Source: Daedaleopsis sinensis (taxonomy: Eukaryota > Basidiomycota > Agaricomycetes > Polyporales > Polyporaceae). Taken from it: DNA of 64,000 bases. The DNA lies in the NCBI GenBank assembly GCA_033807695.1, contig CM066310.1, positions 2,418,001 to 2,482,000 on the forward strand, in the 5' to 3' direction. Positions 11,801 through 24,002 of the stretch are shown here, in pieces (the stretch's first letter is position 1; every line of letters begins with the position of its first letter). The notes under the pieces are model-generated. The model had not been told where the DNA came from and did not search any database. It saw nothing but the letters and a program-made list of their open reading frames with translations. Both the position numbers and the translations under genes were made by a program.

Positions 11801-12150
11801 AAGACATCTGAATGCCGGCGTGTGCGGCCGTTCCTGTCTCTTTTGTTGTGCTATTCCGAACGCTCTTGATATATGTATGCCCTCTGTATGCTACACATTA
11901 TGACTATGCCACTATGATGTTACTCTATCACTGCCGGACGACTTAGAAACTGAAAGCGTGAAGATTTGAAGGCTTCAACAAATCCCTACGAACTAAGTAA
12001 GTAGTAGTACTAGTCTGAGTACTACTGCTACTAGCTAGTACTTACTACTAGTACTAATAGCCTGCAGGAGGCCGAGGAAACGCCGACCGCGTGATCTAGG
12101 GAACGCGTCAACATGAGCAAATAACGCGCTCTTTCCTGTGCTCCCCCATC
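11801..12150. other. intergenic region with an AGTACT/ACTAGT-rich palindromic tract
   Basis: It contains the 3' region of the F-box gene and the probable promoter of the thymidylate synthase fragment. At 11994-12058 the sequence is built almost only from AGTA, ACTAG and TACT words on both strands (for example CTACTAGCTAGTACTTACTA), so it can form hairpins. It lies ~90 bp upstream of the synthase start codon and could be a promoter feature or a simple-repeat expansion. Confidence 0.45.
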
Positions 12151-12447
12151 ATGGCCGCCGCCGACAACGCCCCGACGCGTCTGCACGACGAGCACCAGTA
12201 TCTCGACCTCATCCGCGATGTTCTCGCTACTGGAGATATCCGTCCAGATCGCACAGGGACCGGCACGCTCTCGATCTTCGCCCCTCAGAACCTCCGCTTC
12301 TCGCTCGCAGACTCCACCCTCCCCCTCCTCACGACCAAACGCACGTTTTTACGCGGCATCGTCGAGGAGCTCCTCTGGTTTGTGCGCGGGTGCACAGACG
12401 CGAAGCAGCTCTCCGCGAAGGGCGTGAAGATCTGGGACGGGAACGCC
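12151..12447 (+). pseudogene. thymidylate synthase, N-terminal ~99 codons only
   Basis: From the ATG at 12151 the frame reads a clear thymidylate synthase start: [18 protein letters not shown], the phosphate/dUMP-binding loop [13 protein letters not shown], then [20 protein letters not shown] and [10 protein letters not shown]. The enzyme makes dTMP from dUMP with methylenetetrahydrofolate. In intact genes DGNA continues to SREFLD and later to the catalytic cysteine; here the sequence switches after GNA to Helitron DNA and the frame soon closes at 12543. The catalytic part is missing from the window. Six bases (AACGCC, 12442-12447) are shared by the gene and the transposon at the junction. 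Because the enzyme is normally needed for DNA synthesis, an intact allele or copy should exist elsewhere, or the join is an assembly error. Confidence 0.85.
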
Positions 12448-15400
12448 GTGAAGTCGGTGTCGGTATGTCTTCCGACTCGCCAGAGGATGATGCGTTGCTT
12501 TCTACTGATGCCGGTATGGAGCTTATGGATTACGCCGGCATAGAACACACCTCCGATACCCTTGACCATGTGCTTAACACCGGTCCTCCAGGGAAGCGTT
12601 CTTCGAAAAATACTCTTGAAATGAACGAAATTCAATCCATCTTAAACATTACCGGTCACCATTCGTTACCTGAGCTGTTGTGGATTAAAGACGCTGTGAG
12701 CCCTCAAGAACTGCGTGACCGCTTACTGTCCGATCCTCAATTTGAGAGTGACTTGCTGGAGTGGCTGGAATCTTGTCAAGAGCCGGGGTGCGTGATCCTG
12801 CCACCGTGCAGCCTTCTAGCCCGGACCGCGTTGATGTCGCTGCTGCAGATTGGTATCAACAACTTCTTCGCGATGCAGATCAGGTTGTGTTCATGTCAAA
12901 CCGTCATGATCCCAACCACGGCAAAGGGTGCTGGAGAGGCAAACCTCCCGGGTTCTGCAGAGCACGGTTTCCACGCGATTTGTATGCTCAGACTCAAGTC
13001 GACCGTTCCAGTGGCGCTATTCGATTTCGTAAGACGAACGGCTGGATAAATACCTATCATCCTGTGTTGAGTTATTTGCTACGGTGCAACTCCGATGTGA
13101 CTTGCCTGTTGTCGGGTACACAGGTCCGTGCGATCATTGCGTACGTTACCGACTACGTTACTAAGAGCAAGCTGTCCACCGAGGTGTTCTTTGATTCCGT
13201 GCGTTCCGTGCTCGATCGTAGTAAAGAACTTATTGAGCAATCGTCTGCACAAAGCGCTGACGTCGCTCGCACCCTGATTGTGAAGATGGTGAATGCTCTC
13301 TCTGCATCTGCTGAGACCGGCGGGCCAGCGGCGTGTTCGTACCTGTTGGGTTATCCAGATCACTACACGGACTGCGTGTTTAAGACATTTCACTGGTTTC
13401 CATACTGCCGGTATGTTGCCAGGCCCTATGAACCCGCGCAACCGGTTGCTCCTCACTTAGATGACGCAGGTCCCGAGACCGATCACACCACTGAGTTGCA
13501 GCAGGAGCGCATATTGTTGGGTACGTCGCCTGATGGAGTGGTGGAGTTGAGTAAAGTCGCAGACTACACTCACCGACCGTCTTTTTTTGAGAGTTGGACG
13601 CTGTACGATTTTTTGTGCCGCACTGATATTCGCAAAATTCCCGCTCGGCGGAACATATATGTTGCGGATGACTCTTCTTCAAGCGGTTCAGAAGATGCGT
13701 GCGAACGCGACGAGGAACCCTCGCATGGTGCTGACCGCGTTCGAGCGCGCGTGCCTGTCGGAACCCACTCCTTTTTGCCTGGCCATGTTCGGAGATCTAC
13801 ACATACTGTGGTTGAACGCCCGGTGTCTAAACGCTACGTACTAAACTTTATCGGTGCGACTTTGCCCAGGCCAGACAAAGGGGATCGAGAACAGTACTGC
13901 ATGAGCATGCTTGTGTTCTTCAAACCGGGGGGCTGGCGTACTCCGGATGACCTACGTGGTCTGGCGTCTTCATGGGCGGATGCATTCAGTCCTGTTCAGT
14001 TTCAGCGCGATCACATGCAGGTTATCAGGAACATGAACGTCCTGTATGAGTGTTTGGACGCACGAGATGATTTCGCAGCACAACGCCGTGAAGTCGGTGT
14101 CGGTATGTCTTCCGACTCGCCAGAGGATGATGCGTTGCTTTCTACTGATGCCGGTATGGAGCTTATGGATTACGCCGGCATAGAACACACCTCCGATACC
14201 CTTGACCATGTGCTTAACACCGGTCCTCCAGGGAAGCGTTCTTCGAAAAATACTCTTGAAATGAACGAAATTCAATCCATCTTAAACATTACCGGTCACC
14301 ATTCGTTACCTGAGTATGGAACCGACTGTCAACCTGTTGCTTCTGGTCTGCCTTCTCGCTCTCCTATCCAGTGGAAGTTATTTCTGCAAAAAGCGCGAGA
14401 CAATGAGAGAAGTCGCATGCAAGGGGGCACACGCACCGTTGACTCGCCTGATTCCTCTCACTTTGCGCAGCATTCGAATATCGTGCGTGAGGTATCCCTT
14501 GCGGAAGTCAACTCCTGGTTGCATTCCGCCTTTCAATCGGGAGTTCCTCGAGGTTTGCAGGATCCCAATTTGTTGCTCCTGCACCATATGATCAGCGACT
14601 TCACTTTGAACTCGGAGCAGCAACGGGCGTTCGTCCTCACCGCGACTCATTTGCATCATCATGATAAGACGCCCTTTCGGATGTATTTGGGAGGGATGGG
14701 CGGCACCGGCAAATCTCGGGTTCTAAAGGCGCTCATGTGTTTTCTCGACCGTCGCAACGAGTCTCACCGGTTCATTGTGTTGGGTCCAACTGGCAGCAGC
14801 GCCGCTCTTGTTGGGGGCTCTACATATCACTCTGTTCTGGGTTTTTCCGCTAAGACTGGTGAACAACTTAGTTCCATTCGAACTTTGGAGAAAATACGTG
14901 GACGGTTTGAACACGTCGACCTCGTGTTTATAGACGAGGTATCTATGATATCTTGCAACGCGTTATATTTCATTCATGAGCAGCTGACGAAGGCCTTCGG
15001 AGATAGCACTCTCAGCTTCGGCGGGAAGAACATCATTTTGGCCGGCGACTTCGCGCAACTTCCTCCTCCTGCTAACGCTCCTCCGCTGTATAGCGGAGCG
15101 GTGGGCGCGTGGACATCTTCGGTGAGACAATTCGACCAAAAGTGTGCCTTAGGGAAAGCGCTTTGGCACTTGTTTACGACCGTTGTCATCCTCCGGACTA
15201 ACATGCGACAGCGTGGTCTTTCGGAGGATGATGTACGCTTTCGTCGTGCTCTCGAAAACATGCGCTACGCTCGCTGTACCGCGGACGATATCGCGACGTT
15301 GAACACCCGTGTGTGTCATCCTCGTTCAGGTGACAACTCTCACCTCGCGGGTAATTTTGGAGGAGTATCGATTATCACTGCTCGAAACTCGCATCGCGAC

Positions 15401-17350
15401 GGGATCAACTCCATGAACGCTAAGAAATTCGCGCGTGATACTGGAAAAAAACTATACCGCTTCTATTCCATTGACAAATGGGGTAAAAACAAAGACTCAG
15501 ATTCAGTCCGCCAGGCGCAGCGGATATATGACTCCACCGTCGATCCAGTACGTGTCACACATGACGTTTCGCCGAGGTTGCAGAAGGTGCTTTGGAAGGT
15601 GCCGCCTGCGCTCACAGAACATCATGCGGGCATCTTGGAGTTGTGCATCGGGATGCCTGTTCTCTTGAAGCATAACGAAGCAACCGAGCTTTGTGCTACT
15701 AACGGCGCCGAAGCTGTCGTTTACGACTGGGTTTCTCGAGTTCACCTCGGTAGACTGACACTTGACACGCTGTTTGTCAGGCTGGTCAATCCACCGCGAG
15801 ATGTTCATCTCGAAGGACTGCCTCTGAATGTCATTCCTCTCGGACGTCAGAGATTACCGGTTCGTTGTTTACTTCCGGTAAACGACCTATACGTATCTGT
15901 TCAACGGGAGCAAGTGGCGGTGTTGCCCAACTTTTCCATGACAGACTTTGCATGCCAAGGACGCACACTTGAGTATAACGTACTGTACTTGAAACTTTGT
16001 CGAACACATCAGTCTATTTACACCTGTCTCTCTCGCAGCTCGTCTCTGAAGAACACATTGATAATTGAAGGCTTCGACCGTTCCTACGTACAGGGTGGCG
16101 CGGCTGCCGACCTCCGTCGCGAATACCGCGAACTAGAAATTCTGGATGATATCACTCGGCTTCGGGTTGAAAACAACCTTCATCCCTCTATATTCGGCGT
16201 TACTCGCGGCGCTATCATAGCGGCTTATATGGCTCACCACGGGAGGCGTTTCGTACCGGCTCTCGTTCCCCCTGTGTTGAACTGGTCCACTGCATCCGAC
16301 GCCGAACTTGCGTTGTCGGTAAGCGGTGCGCCATCTCACTCAGTAGCTCCTCGTGCTCCCACCAGCTCTTCCGCGACTAAGCGAGCTCGTTCACCGACAG
16401 GGGACTGGACATCTTCTCGTCGCAAGAAGCGGACCAATCCGCTCGCAGAACCCGATCGCGCGGCCTACGACCTCGCGCCTTCCGTGACTGCTACCGTCCC
16501 CGTCGATGCACCCTCTGCTTGCGTCCGACACGGTCTGATTTGGGACAGTGCGAATTACAGCTGCTCGTACGATGCACTGTTAACGATTCTGTGGAATTTG
16601 TCCGTCGACCACGGTGTGGACTGGGCGCAGTCAGTCCTGCCCTGTAATCCTCTGTTCACCATGTTTGCCACCGCGCTTCCTCATATCTCGCAGGACATAT
16701 CGTATCTGGAAGTCACCCGGGACGCTATCCGGGACGTTGTCAGCGCTCTGGACCGAGTTGCTTTCCCTCGTACTGGTCCGCACGGTGCTGTTCTGTCCGA
16801 GTTTGCCCGATTGATGCTTAACTCTCCAGTTGCATTTGGACGCGTGGTCGGTACTTGCGAGCGGTGTGGTTTGATACCTACACACGTACCTGACCTGGGC
16901 ATGACTTGCATGTGGATGTGTCCACCAGATTGGGAGACCGCGGCCCTTTCTATTTCAGTTCAACTTTACGCTACCGCTCTTTTGCGCGTTGCATACTCTG
17001 CCCCTTGCATGGTGTGCCACGCCTCCGTGACCGTTCGCGTCGCTCTGCGTCAATGTCCTAACATCCTCATGTTCGAGACTCTCCGAAACTGTGAACTTAT
17101 TCCAGACTTGGACCTCACTCTCACAGATGATACCAATTCACATGTACACTGGCGTTTGGCTGGTGTGCTGTACTTCTCACCTGGCCACTACACCGCACGT
17201 TACATCGACCGTGACCACCGTGTGTGGTATCACGATGGTATTGTTACAGGCCGTAACTGCATCCCCGAGCAATCTCCACCCCATCCGGCTTTCCTAAGAT
17301 CCGCACGGGGGGCACCTGCGAGTCATTATCTCTACGCTCGAGCTGACTGA
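12448..17350 (+). pseudogene. Helitron Rep-helicase copy A, scrambled 5' end
   Basis: The 3' two thirds of the transposase are intact and open (frame 12761-17350), covering the second half of Rep, the helicase and the C-terminal protease-like domain, and ending RGAPASHYLYARAD. The 5' end is pieced together: 12448-12674 repeats the segment at 14088-14315 of the same copy, 12675-12778 is the Rep stretch just after the HUH motif, and from 12779 the sequence resumes 34 codons further on (AGVRDPATVQ). The N-terminal region and HUH histidines are absent, so this copy cannot encode a working Rep nuclease, although the helicase part could still be expressed. The joins show almost no homology, pointing to breakage and end-joining. 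Confidence 0.88.
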
Positions 17351-17581
17351 GGGACAGTCAACCCGGCAATGCGAATGGCCCTGGAACAGTCTCAGTATGA
17401 TTGGGCAGCAACGCTGCAGTGTGCGCTTACCTTCTAGCGACCTTCAGTGCGCATCTCCTGTCCTCGTTGCGGATATTGACGAACGACTTGCCCAGGCAGC
17501 TCCGCTTGAAAACGAGGGCTTCGCCCGCCCACCCGTTCGCCGGGGAAGGGTGCGTGATGTATACCGTATATCCCCGCCAAA
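17351..17581 (+). other. element 3' segment at the A/B inversion, with truncated accessory gene acc1
   Basis: After the copy-A stop codon 231 bp of the element's downstream sequence follow, the reverse complement of 27343-27573. It contains, on the minus strand (17581-17427), the last ~51 codons of acc1. At 17581/17582 the sequence flips into the middle of the copy-B helicase. Because the frames agree, the copy-B frame continues into the acc1 remnant and ends at its natural stop. Confidence 0.8.
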
Positions 17582-20500
17582 GGTCGACGTGTTCAAACCG
17601 TCCACGTATTTTCTCCAAAGTTCGAATGGAACTAAGTTGTTCACCAGTCTTAGCGGAAAAACCCAGAACAGAGTGATATGTAGAGCCCCCAACAAGAGCG
17701 GCGCTGCTGCCAGTTGGACCCAACACAATGAACCGGTGAGACTCGTTGCGACGGTCGAGAAAACACATGAGCGCCTTTAGAACCCGAGATTTGCCGGTGC
17801 CGCCCATCCCTCCCAAATACATCCGAAAGGGCGTCTTATCATGATGATGCAAATGAGTCGCGGTGAGGACGAACGCCCGTTGCTGCTCCGAGTTCAAAGT
17901 GAAGTCGCTGATCATATGGTGCAGGAGCAACAAATTGGGATCCTGCAAACCTCGAGGAACTCCCGATTGAAAGGCGGAATGCAACCAGGAGTTGACTTCC
18001 GCAAGGGATACCTCACGCACGATATTCGAATGCTGCGCAAAGTGAGAGGAATCAGGCGAGTCAACGGTGCGTGTGCCCCCTTGCATGCGACTTCTCTCAT
18101 TGTCTCGCGCTTTTTGCAGAAATAACTTCCACTGGATAGGAGAGCGAGAAGGCAGACCAGAAGCAACAGGTTGACAGTCGGTTCCATACTCAGGTAACGA
18201 ATGGTGACCGGTAATGTTTAAGATGGATTGAATTTCGTTCATTTCAAGAGTATTTTTCGAAGAACGCTTCCCTGGAGGACCGGTGTTAAGCACATGGTCA
18301 AGGGTATCGGAGGTGTGTTCTATGCCGGCGTAATCCATAAGCTCCATACCGGCATCAGTAGAAAGCAACGCATCATCCTCTGGCGAGTCGGAAGACATAC
18401 CGACACCGACTTCACGGCGTTGTGCTGCGAAATCATCTCGTGCGTCCAAACACTCATACAGGACGTTCATGTTCCTGATAACCTGCATGTGATCGCGCTG
18501 AAACTGAACAGGACTGAATGCATCCGCCCATGAAGACGCCAGACCACGTAGGTCATCCGGAGTACGCCAGCCCCCCGGTTTGAAGAACACAAGCATGCTC
18601 ATGCAGTACTGTTCTCGATCCCCTTTGTCTGGCCTGGGCAAAGTCGCACCGATAAAGTTTAGTACGTAGCGTTTAGACACCGGGCGTTCAACCACAGTAT
18701 GTGTAGATCTCCGAACATGGCCAGGCAAGAAGGAGTGGGTTCCGACAGGCACGCGCGCTCGAACGCGGTCAGCACCATGCGAGGGTTCCTCGTCGCGTTC
18801 GCACGCATCTTCTGAACCGCTTGAAGAAGAGTCATCCGCAACATATATGTTCCGCCGAGCGGGAATTTTGCGAATATCAGTGCGGCACAAAAAATCGTAC
18901 AGCGTCCAACTCTCAAAAAAAGACGGTCGGTGAGTGTAGTCTGCGACTTTACTCAACTCCACCACTCCATCAGGCGACGTACCCAACAATATGCGCTCCT
19001 GCTGCAACTCAGTGGTGTGATCGGTCTCGGGACCTGCGTCATCTAAGTGAGGAGCAACCGGTTGCGCGGGTTCATAGGGCCTGGCAACATACCGGCAGTA
19101 TGGAAACCAGTGAAATGTCTTAAACACGCAGTCCGTGTAGTGATCTGGATAACCCAACAGGTACGAACACGCCGCTGGCCCGCCGGTCTCAGCAGATGCA
19201 GAGAGAGCATTCACCATCTTCACAATCAGGGTGCGAGCGACGTCAGCGCTTTGTGCAGACGATTGCTCAATAAGTTCTTTACTACGATCGAGCACGGAAC
19301 GCACGGAATCAAAGAACACCTCGGTGGACAGCTTGCTCTTAGTAACGTAGTCGGTAATGTACGCAATGATCGCACGGACCTGTGTACCCGACAACAGGCA
19401 AGTCACATCGGAGTTGCACCGTAGCAAATAACTCAACACAGGATGATAGGTATTTATCCAGCCGTTCGTCTTACGAAATCGAATAGCGCCACTGGAACGG
19501 TCGACTTGAGTCTGAGCATACAAATCGCGTGGAAACCGTGCTCTGCAGAACCCGGGAGGTTTGCCTCTCCAGCACCCTTTGCCGTGGTTGGGATCATGAC
19601 GGTTTGACATGAACACAACCTGATCTGCATCGCGAAGAAGTTGTTGATACCAATCTGCAGCAGCGACATCAACGCGGTCCGGGCTAGAAGGCTGCACGGT
19701 GGCAGGATCACGCACCCCGGCTCTCGCACGCGTGCGCACGGCGGGCTCATCTCCACGCCGTGAGATATAGTCGTCCTCGAACTGAGAACGCAATTCATCC
19801 TCAGTAGAGACGCTGTAATCTCCGGTATGACAAGATTCCAGCCACTCCAGCAAGTCACTCTCAAATTGAGGATCGGACAGTAAGCGGTCACGCAGTTCTT
19901 GAGGGCTCACAGCGTCTTTAATCCACAACAGCAGGTGAAGATGCAACGTCATCCGACCTTGAGACTCCACCGTGCCATAGTAACTTTCGGTGGGTCCGAA
20001 CAGACCCGGACGACCGTCCCCGGAACGAAGCACTACACGAATGAACGTAGTTACTAGAAGGTGAAAAAACCGAGCAGCGCCGACCGGGTTGCCAGCGATC
20101 GCACGTAAACGATGGTCGGAGGAGCGCAGAGTAGGTGCTAGCACGGACAGATCCACGTCTTCACCACAATAATACAAACATAACGGATTTTTAAAGTCAG
20201 CCGGAGCGAATGTAATGAAAAAAACGGGAACACCTTTTTTATAAATCAGAGACCGAATCTCATTACGCTGATATTTGCGTGAAGTGGTCGAGCCGTCCAC
20301 ATGGCCGGCAACACGATCGACGATAGAGATAAGGTCAAAGCACTCCTTCTCTGCTGGAGTGTTGGGAGACACATGCTCGCCAGCAGATGCGCGGCGAATT
20401 ATGCTATCTAGAGCGTCACGGTCAACGTTCAAAATCTTGGAGGCTACAGTGTCGAAATAACCTCGAGTGGTCAGCAGGTATCCACTTTGTGCGGAAGATC

Positions 20501-22337
20501 TGATCTGACGTTGATTAAAAGCAATAAAGGGATAGCAACGATCCAGCTGGAACCGCCTATCGGCGTAGAAAAGGTTAGCTCGTGTGTGCCGGGTAGAATC
20601 CAGTCGGGTAGATATGCCAGAATTGCCAAATCCGCCCAGACCGTACGGATACAGCCAAGGGAACATGCCGGGGTACAAGTCAGGGTTGTGATACACAGAC
20701 TGAGGTTGGATGTCCTGCCCGTAAGCCAAAGCGTTACCGCCGTTTTCAAAGTACCGTATAGCATATGCGACCTTCGCGTCGTAGCTCATACTTGCAAGTT
20801 CGGTAGCAGCTAAAGCGTGCACGACGAATGAGCATTCGCCTGTAACGACACCCCGATTGGATTCAGTCTCATACGAAGCTAGGGTCTCGGGGGCGTCGCC
20901 ATCTCTACCCTTTAGGTAGGTGACATGGACTGGTGGGTGATCTTCAGAGTATTGGGCCAGGTTCTCGTATGAGATACCGATGTCGCTGTACGTATCCGCG
21001 TTGAGCCTCATGCAATTCAAGCTCGCCAGAATTACGTGATGTCTGACAAGAAACGGGGTCCTGCGGACGTCGTTGTCACTGGCCTTAGCGGAACCCACAA
21101 ACAAAATCGCAAGTGAACGCTCTATGTCTTCTTTGGGGGGGGGCAGCATATCATACGCACGAGCGACGGGCTGACCAAACACAATAACGTTCGCAGACAA
21201 GTATCGCTGACCGAGCGCAACCTGCGCTACACAAAAACTGTGCCGATGTCGAGCGATCATCAACTGCTCCACGTAGGACAGGTTCTGGAGCATCGCGGGG
21301 ACAGCCCCAACCCATCGACCGTTGGCCAACGCGTGCCTAGGTATCCGACCCAATCGGACGGACCGCATGCAGACATCGCAGGCAGTCATGGAGGACTTGC
21401 CGTCGACAACAGTCACCGCTGGTTCGTACACGATAGGCCCCGGGATTTCTTCAATGGGATCGCTATCGGTCGCACGGTAGCGTCGAGTGATACCTTCACC
21501 AGCACGCTCTAAACAAGAGAGGTTGACGGAGTCCATGGAAACCACAGAGACGGATCGCGCAGCGACTAACGACCCACACACCGCACAAGGAAGCTCTGCT
21601 AATGAAACCGCAGAGGTGGCCGAGCACCATTCACGCACGATGTCGGCTTTGACATCGACGGTCGCAGGTGGTGGAGGAAAGTTCAAGTTAAACGCGGTCG
21701 CACCACCAACCGCTCGACGGACAGGAATAGGTATCAACTGAACAACTGTCAACACTGACAGACACGGTAAAGAACAGATGTGCACGCGCAGAGCACATAA
21801 CAGCAAACTGCGATCGCGGCGAGCAGCGCGGCTCAAGCGAACACCATGCAGGACAGCCAACTCGGACAGAACGCGGAGACTGCCACGAACAGTATCTCCA
21901 TACGGAATACGAACAACCACAACCGGGGGTTCCACGTCGACAACGTTAGCTACACGCGTAAAGTTCAGATGCCTCCCGCGAAAATCGCAATCGGGGAGAG
22001 CGCCCGCCATGAGCTCGTAGGTCAGGAGCTCGAGTCGACTGTAGAACTCTGAGTGCCCCTGAGCAGGATCAGACACAGTGGACGGAGACGGGCGAACCTG
22101 AATAACGCTCAAAATCGACGCGCACGTCACATCGCAGCGGTGCAAACCGAGCAGACGAGCGACAGACACGTTTGTGTTACGATCCGCTCGAGAAAGACGG
22201 ATGCCATGAAGATGGGCAGTGTCACGGAGCACGCGAGAGCCAGCGGAGAGGGCGACGGACAGAGGAGCCCGAGCCACGAACGGGCGAACCTGAATAACGC
22301 TCAAAATCGACGCGCACGTCACATCGCAGCGGTGCAA
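17427..22337 (-). pseudogene. Helitron Rep-helicase copy B, truncated and fused to acc1
   Basis: A 1636-codon frame carries the N-terminal Cys/His region, the whole Rep (HUH motif MTLHLHLLLW, paired tyrosines AYITDYVTK) and helicase motif I (GMGGTGKS). At the point where the Walker B segment should follow (RFEHVDL) it switches to WRGYTVYITHPS, the acc1 C-terminus. Walker B, later helicase motifs and the protease-like domain are missing. The N-terminus is also rearranged: 63 bp (22089-22151) are repeated at 22281-22343, so the segment HRCDVTCASILSVIQVRP appears twice. The natural first exon and promoter are absent. A stable chimeric Rep protein is conceivable, but transposition activity is unlikely without the helicase. 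Confidence 0.85.
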
Positions 22338-22435
22338 ACCGAGTGGTTAGGATGCGGCAGAAACAGGAGAGTGGCATGTGCGGCAGCGGCTGGAGGCTGA
22401 CAGAGGTCGCAGGGGCTCAGTCTGGACCCGATCGC
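22152..22435. other. junction zone between copy B and the accessory block
   Basis: It contains the 5' end of copy B, then the 63-bp duplicate (22281-22343), then about 92 bp (22344-22435) found nowhere else in the window, before the shared accessory block starts at 22436. The unique piece may be filler DNA from repair, or part of an element terminus. Confidence 0.5.
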
Positions 22436-22768
22436 TGTCGGTGACGTTGACGTGTGAATGTCCGTTGGCAGAAAGGGAGGTCGGCATGTCGAGTGGATGC
22501 ACATGCGCGGATAATGACTAATAGCGGAATACCAGAAATGAAAAAAGACGGATGCAACGCAGTAGTGTGGAGTGCGGAAGGAGCGGAAGTGAACGGATAC
22601 GGTGCGGCGGCAGAGGAGGTGCGGGTCGCGTGCATGTTACCGCGGAGGTGATGTCGGGGTAGGAAGAGCCACACCGACAACTACATATAAGAGTTGTGGA
22701 CGGACGCGGAAGGCAAATAAGTTAGTTCGCGTACAAACAACTACAGCAAAGATACACTGACAACAACG
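22436..22768. promoter_or_regulatory. upstream region of acc4 with TATA box
   Basis: No gene is seen here. CATATAA at 22684-22690 lies ~80 bp before the acc4 start codon and is a likely TATA box. The same sequence recurs at 40741-41073. Position 22436 is the outer edge of the block shared by both copies. Confidence 0.5.
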
Positions 22769-23881
22769 ATGGCATTCTTCGCAGGTGAGCACAGATATGT
22801 TGAAGTGGTGTTGGAGCTGACAGTTGTGCAGTTGACAACCAGCAATGCCGCACGAAGTGGGATGACGGCGTCGGAATTGCAGATCCTGCGCCGCCAAACG
22901 TACCTGCGTGGAGAATCCTCCCCACCGACTACGAAAGTTTGTGCGAGAGACTCACGTTGGACGGTGTTGGACGGAGCGACCGCGAGGTGTTGTTCTGTCA
23001 CCCAGACTTGGATCGCGAGAAGCGTACCGTGGCGTTAGCGCTGAGGTTACAAGGGGTAGTGGCCGACGTCAAGATCAATGCCACTGGCAACTGGACGGGG
23101 TGAGTGTTTATGATCGTGTTAGCAGTGGTGTTCTGATTTCTGTAGTCATCGGGAGGATGCTCCGAAGGCGAGGCAGTGGGTGACACTCACTGGTGGCGGA
23201 AATCAGGCCGCTTTTCGTCCTCAGAAAGACGGAGTCCACAACATCGAGGAGATCATTCGGAACATGGCAGGGGCGGACCAATCGGTGCATCATCCCAACG
23301 ACGGCATGCTGAAACTGCAAAGAGGAGTGTTCACGAAAGTGAGTAGAGACTGACACCGGTGATATGAACGCGGTCGTGCTGACGACTTACAGGCCCGAAC
23401 GGAGGTACAGAGTGCGCCCATCAACATGAGCAAGCACGAAGATCCACAGGGTCGCGCAGCCGGTATGATGCCAGAGTGGTATGTCGATCATCGCATCAAG
23501 ACATGGGTGAAGAACGCGGAAGGTGGTTTTTCCCCGGTGAATGCGTACGCTATCCGGAGGGGTGATCTGGTGGACGTGTTGACGACCGTGGAAATTGTGA
23601 GCATCAAGGCCAAACGTGGATGGCGAGTGGAGGTACATTTCTCTCCCCAAGAGATTGTTCGGCTAGAGGTTGCGAAGAACATGCAGGTGAGTAGATTACA
23701 TACCGGAGGTTATTGGTGGAGACTAACCCGGTTTTTGCAGGGACGGGCGAAGCGACTCGCATCTGTTGGCCAATACAACGTTGCTGCAGAACGCAAGCAT
23801 GATGTCGTGGAGACGTTCGGAGTGCGCGCACGTGAGGGAGGTGAACGGGCAGACGAGGATGGGATGGAGACTCGGGAGTAG
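22769..23881 (+). CDS. Helitron accessory gene acc4: OB-fold-like protein (copy 1)
   Basis: Five exons: 22769-22784, 22832-23099, 23146-23338, 23393-23686 and 23741-23881; introns are 46-54 bp with GTGAG donors, all phases fit, giving 303 residues. The N-terminal half has polar, tryptophan-containing stretches (KWDDGVGIADPAPPN, VADVKINATGNWTG, RQWVTLTGGGNQAAFRP). The middle holds EDPQGRAAGMMPEWYVD and KTWVKNAEGG. Residues ~212-252 (RRGDLVDVL, VEIVSIKAKRG, VEVHFSPQEIVRL) alternate short beta strands and turns in the way OB-fold nucleic-acid-binding domains do. I recognise this as resembling uncharacterised basidiomycete proteins, not a named family. Its place inside the element, running opposite to the transposase, suggests a single-strand DNA-binding helper; this is inference. 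Confidence 0.72.
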
Positions 23882-24002
23882 CCACTGAGAGGGGGAGAAG
23901 GAGTGCGCGGAACGAGCTGTGTTTGCATTGAAGGGGACTGCGACAAGATGCATATCGAAGCACGAATAGTTGTACTGGAAGCTGGAGAGGCGAACAACAT
24001 GA

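Noticed and set aside
22344..22370. CTAA on the minus strand next to copy B as a possible Helitron 3' end (CTRR)
   Set aside because: No stem-loop precedes it and the sequence occurs once, so it cannot be told from chance.
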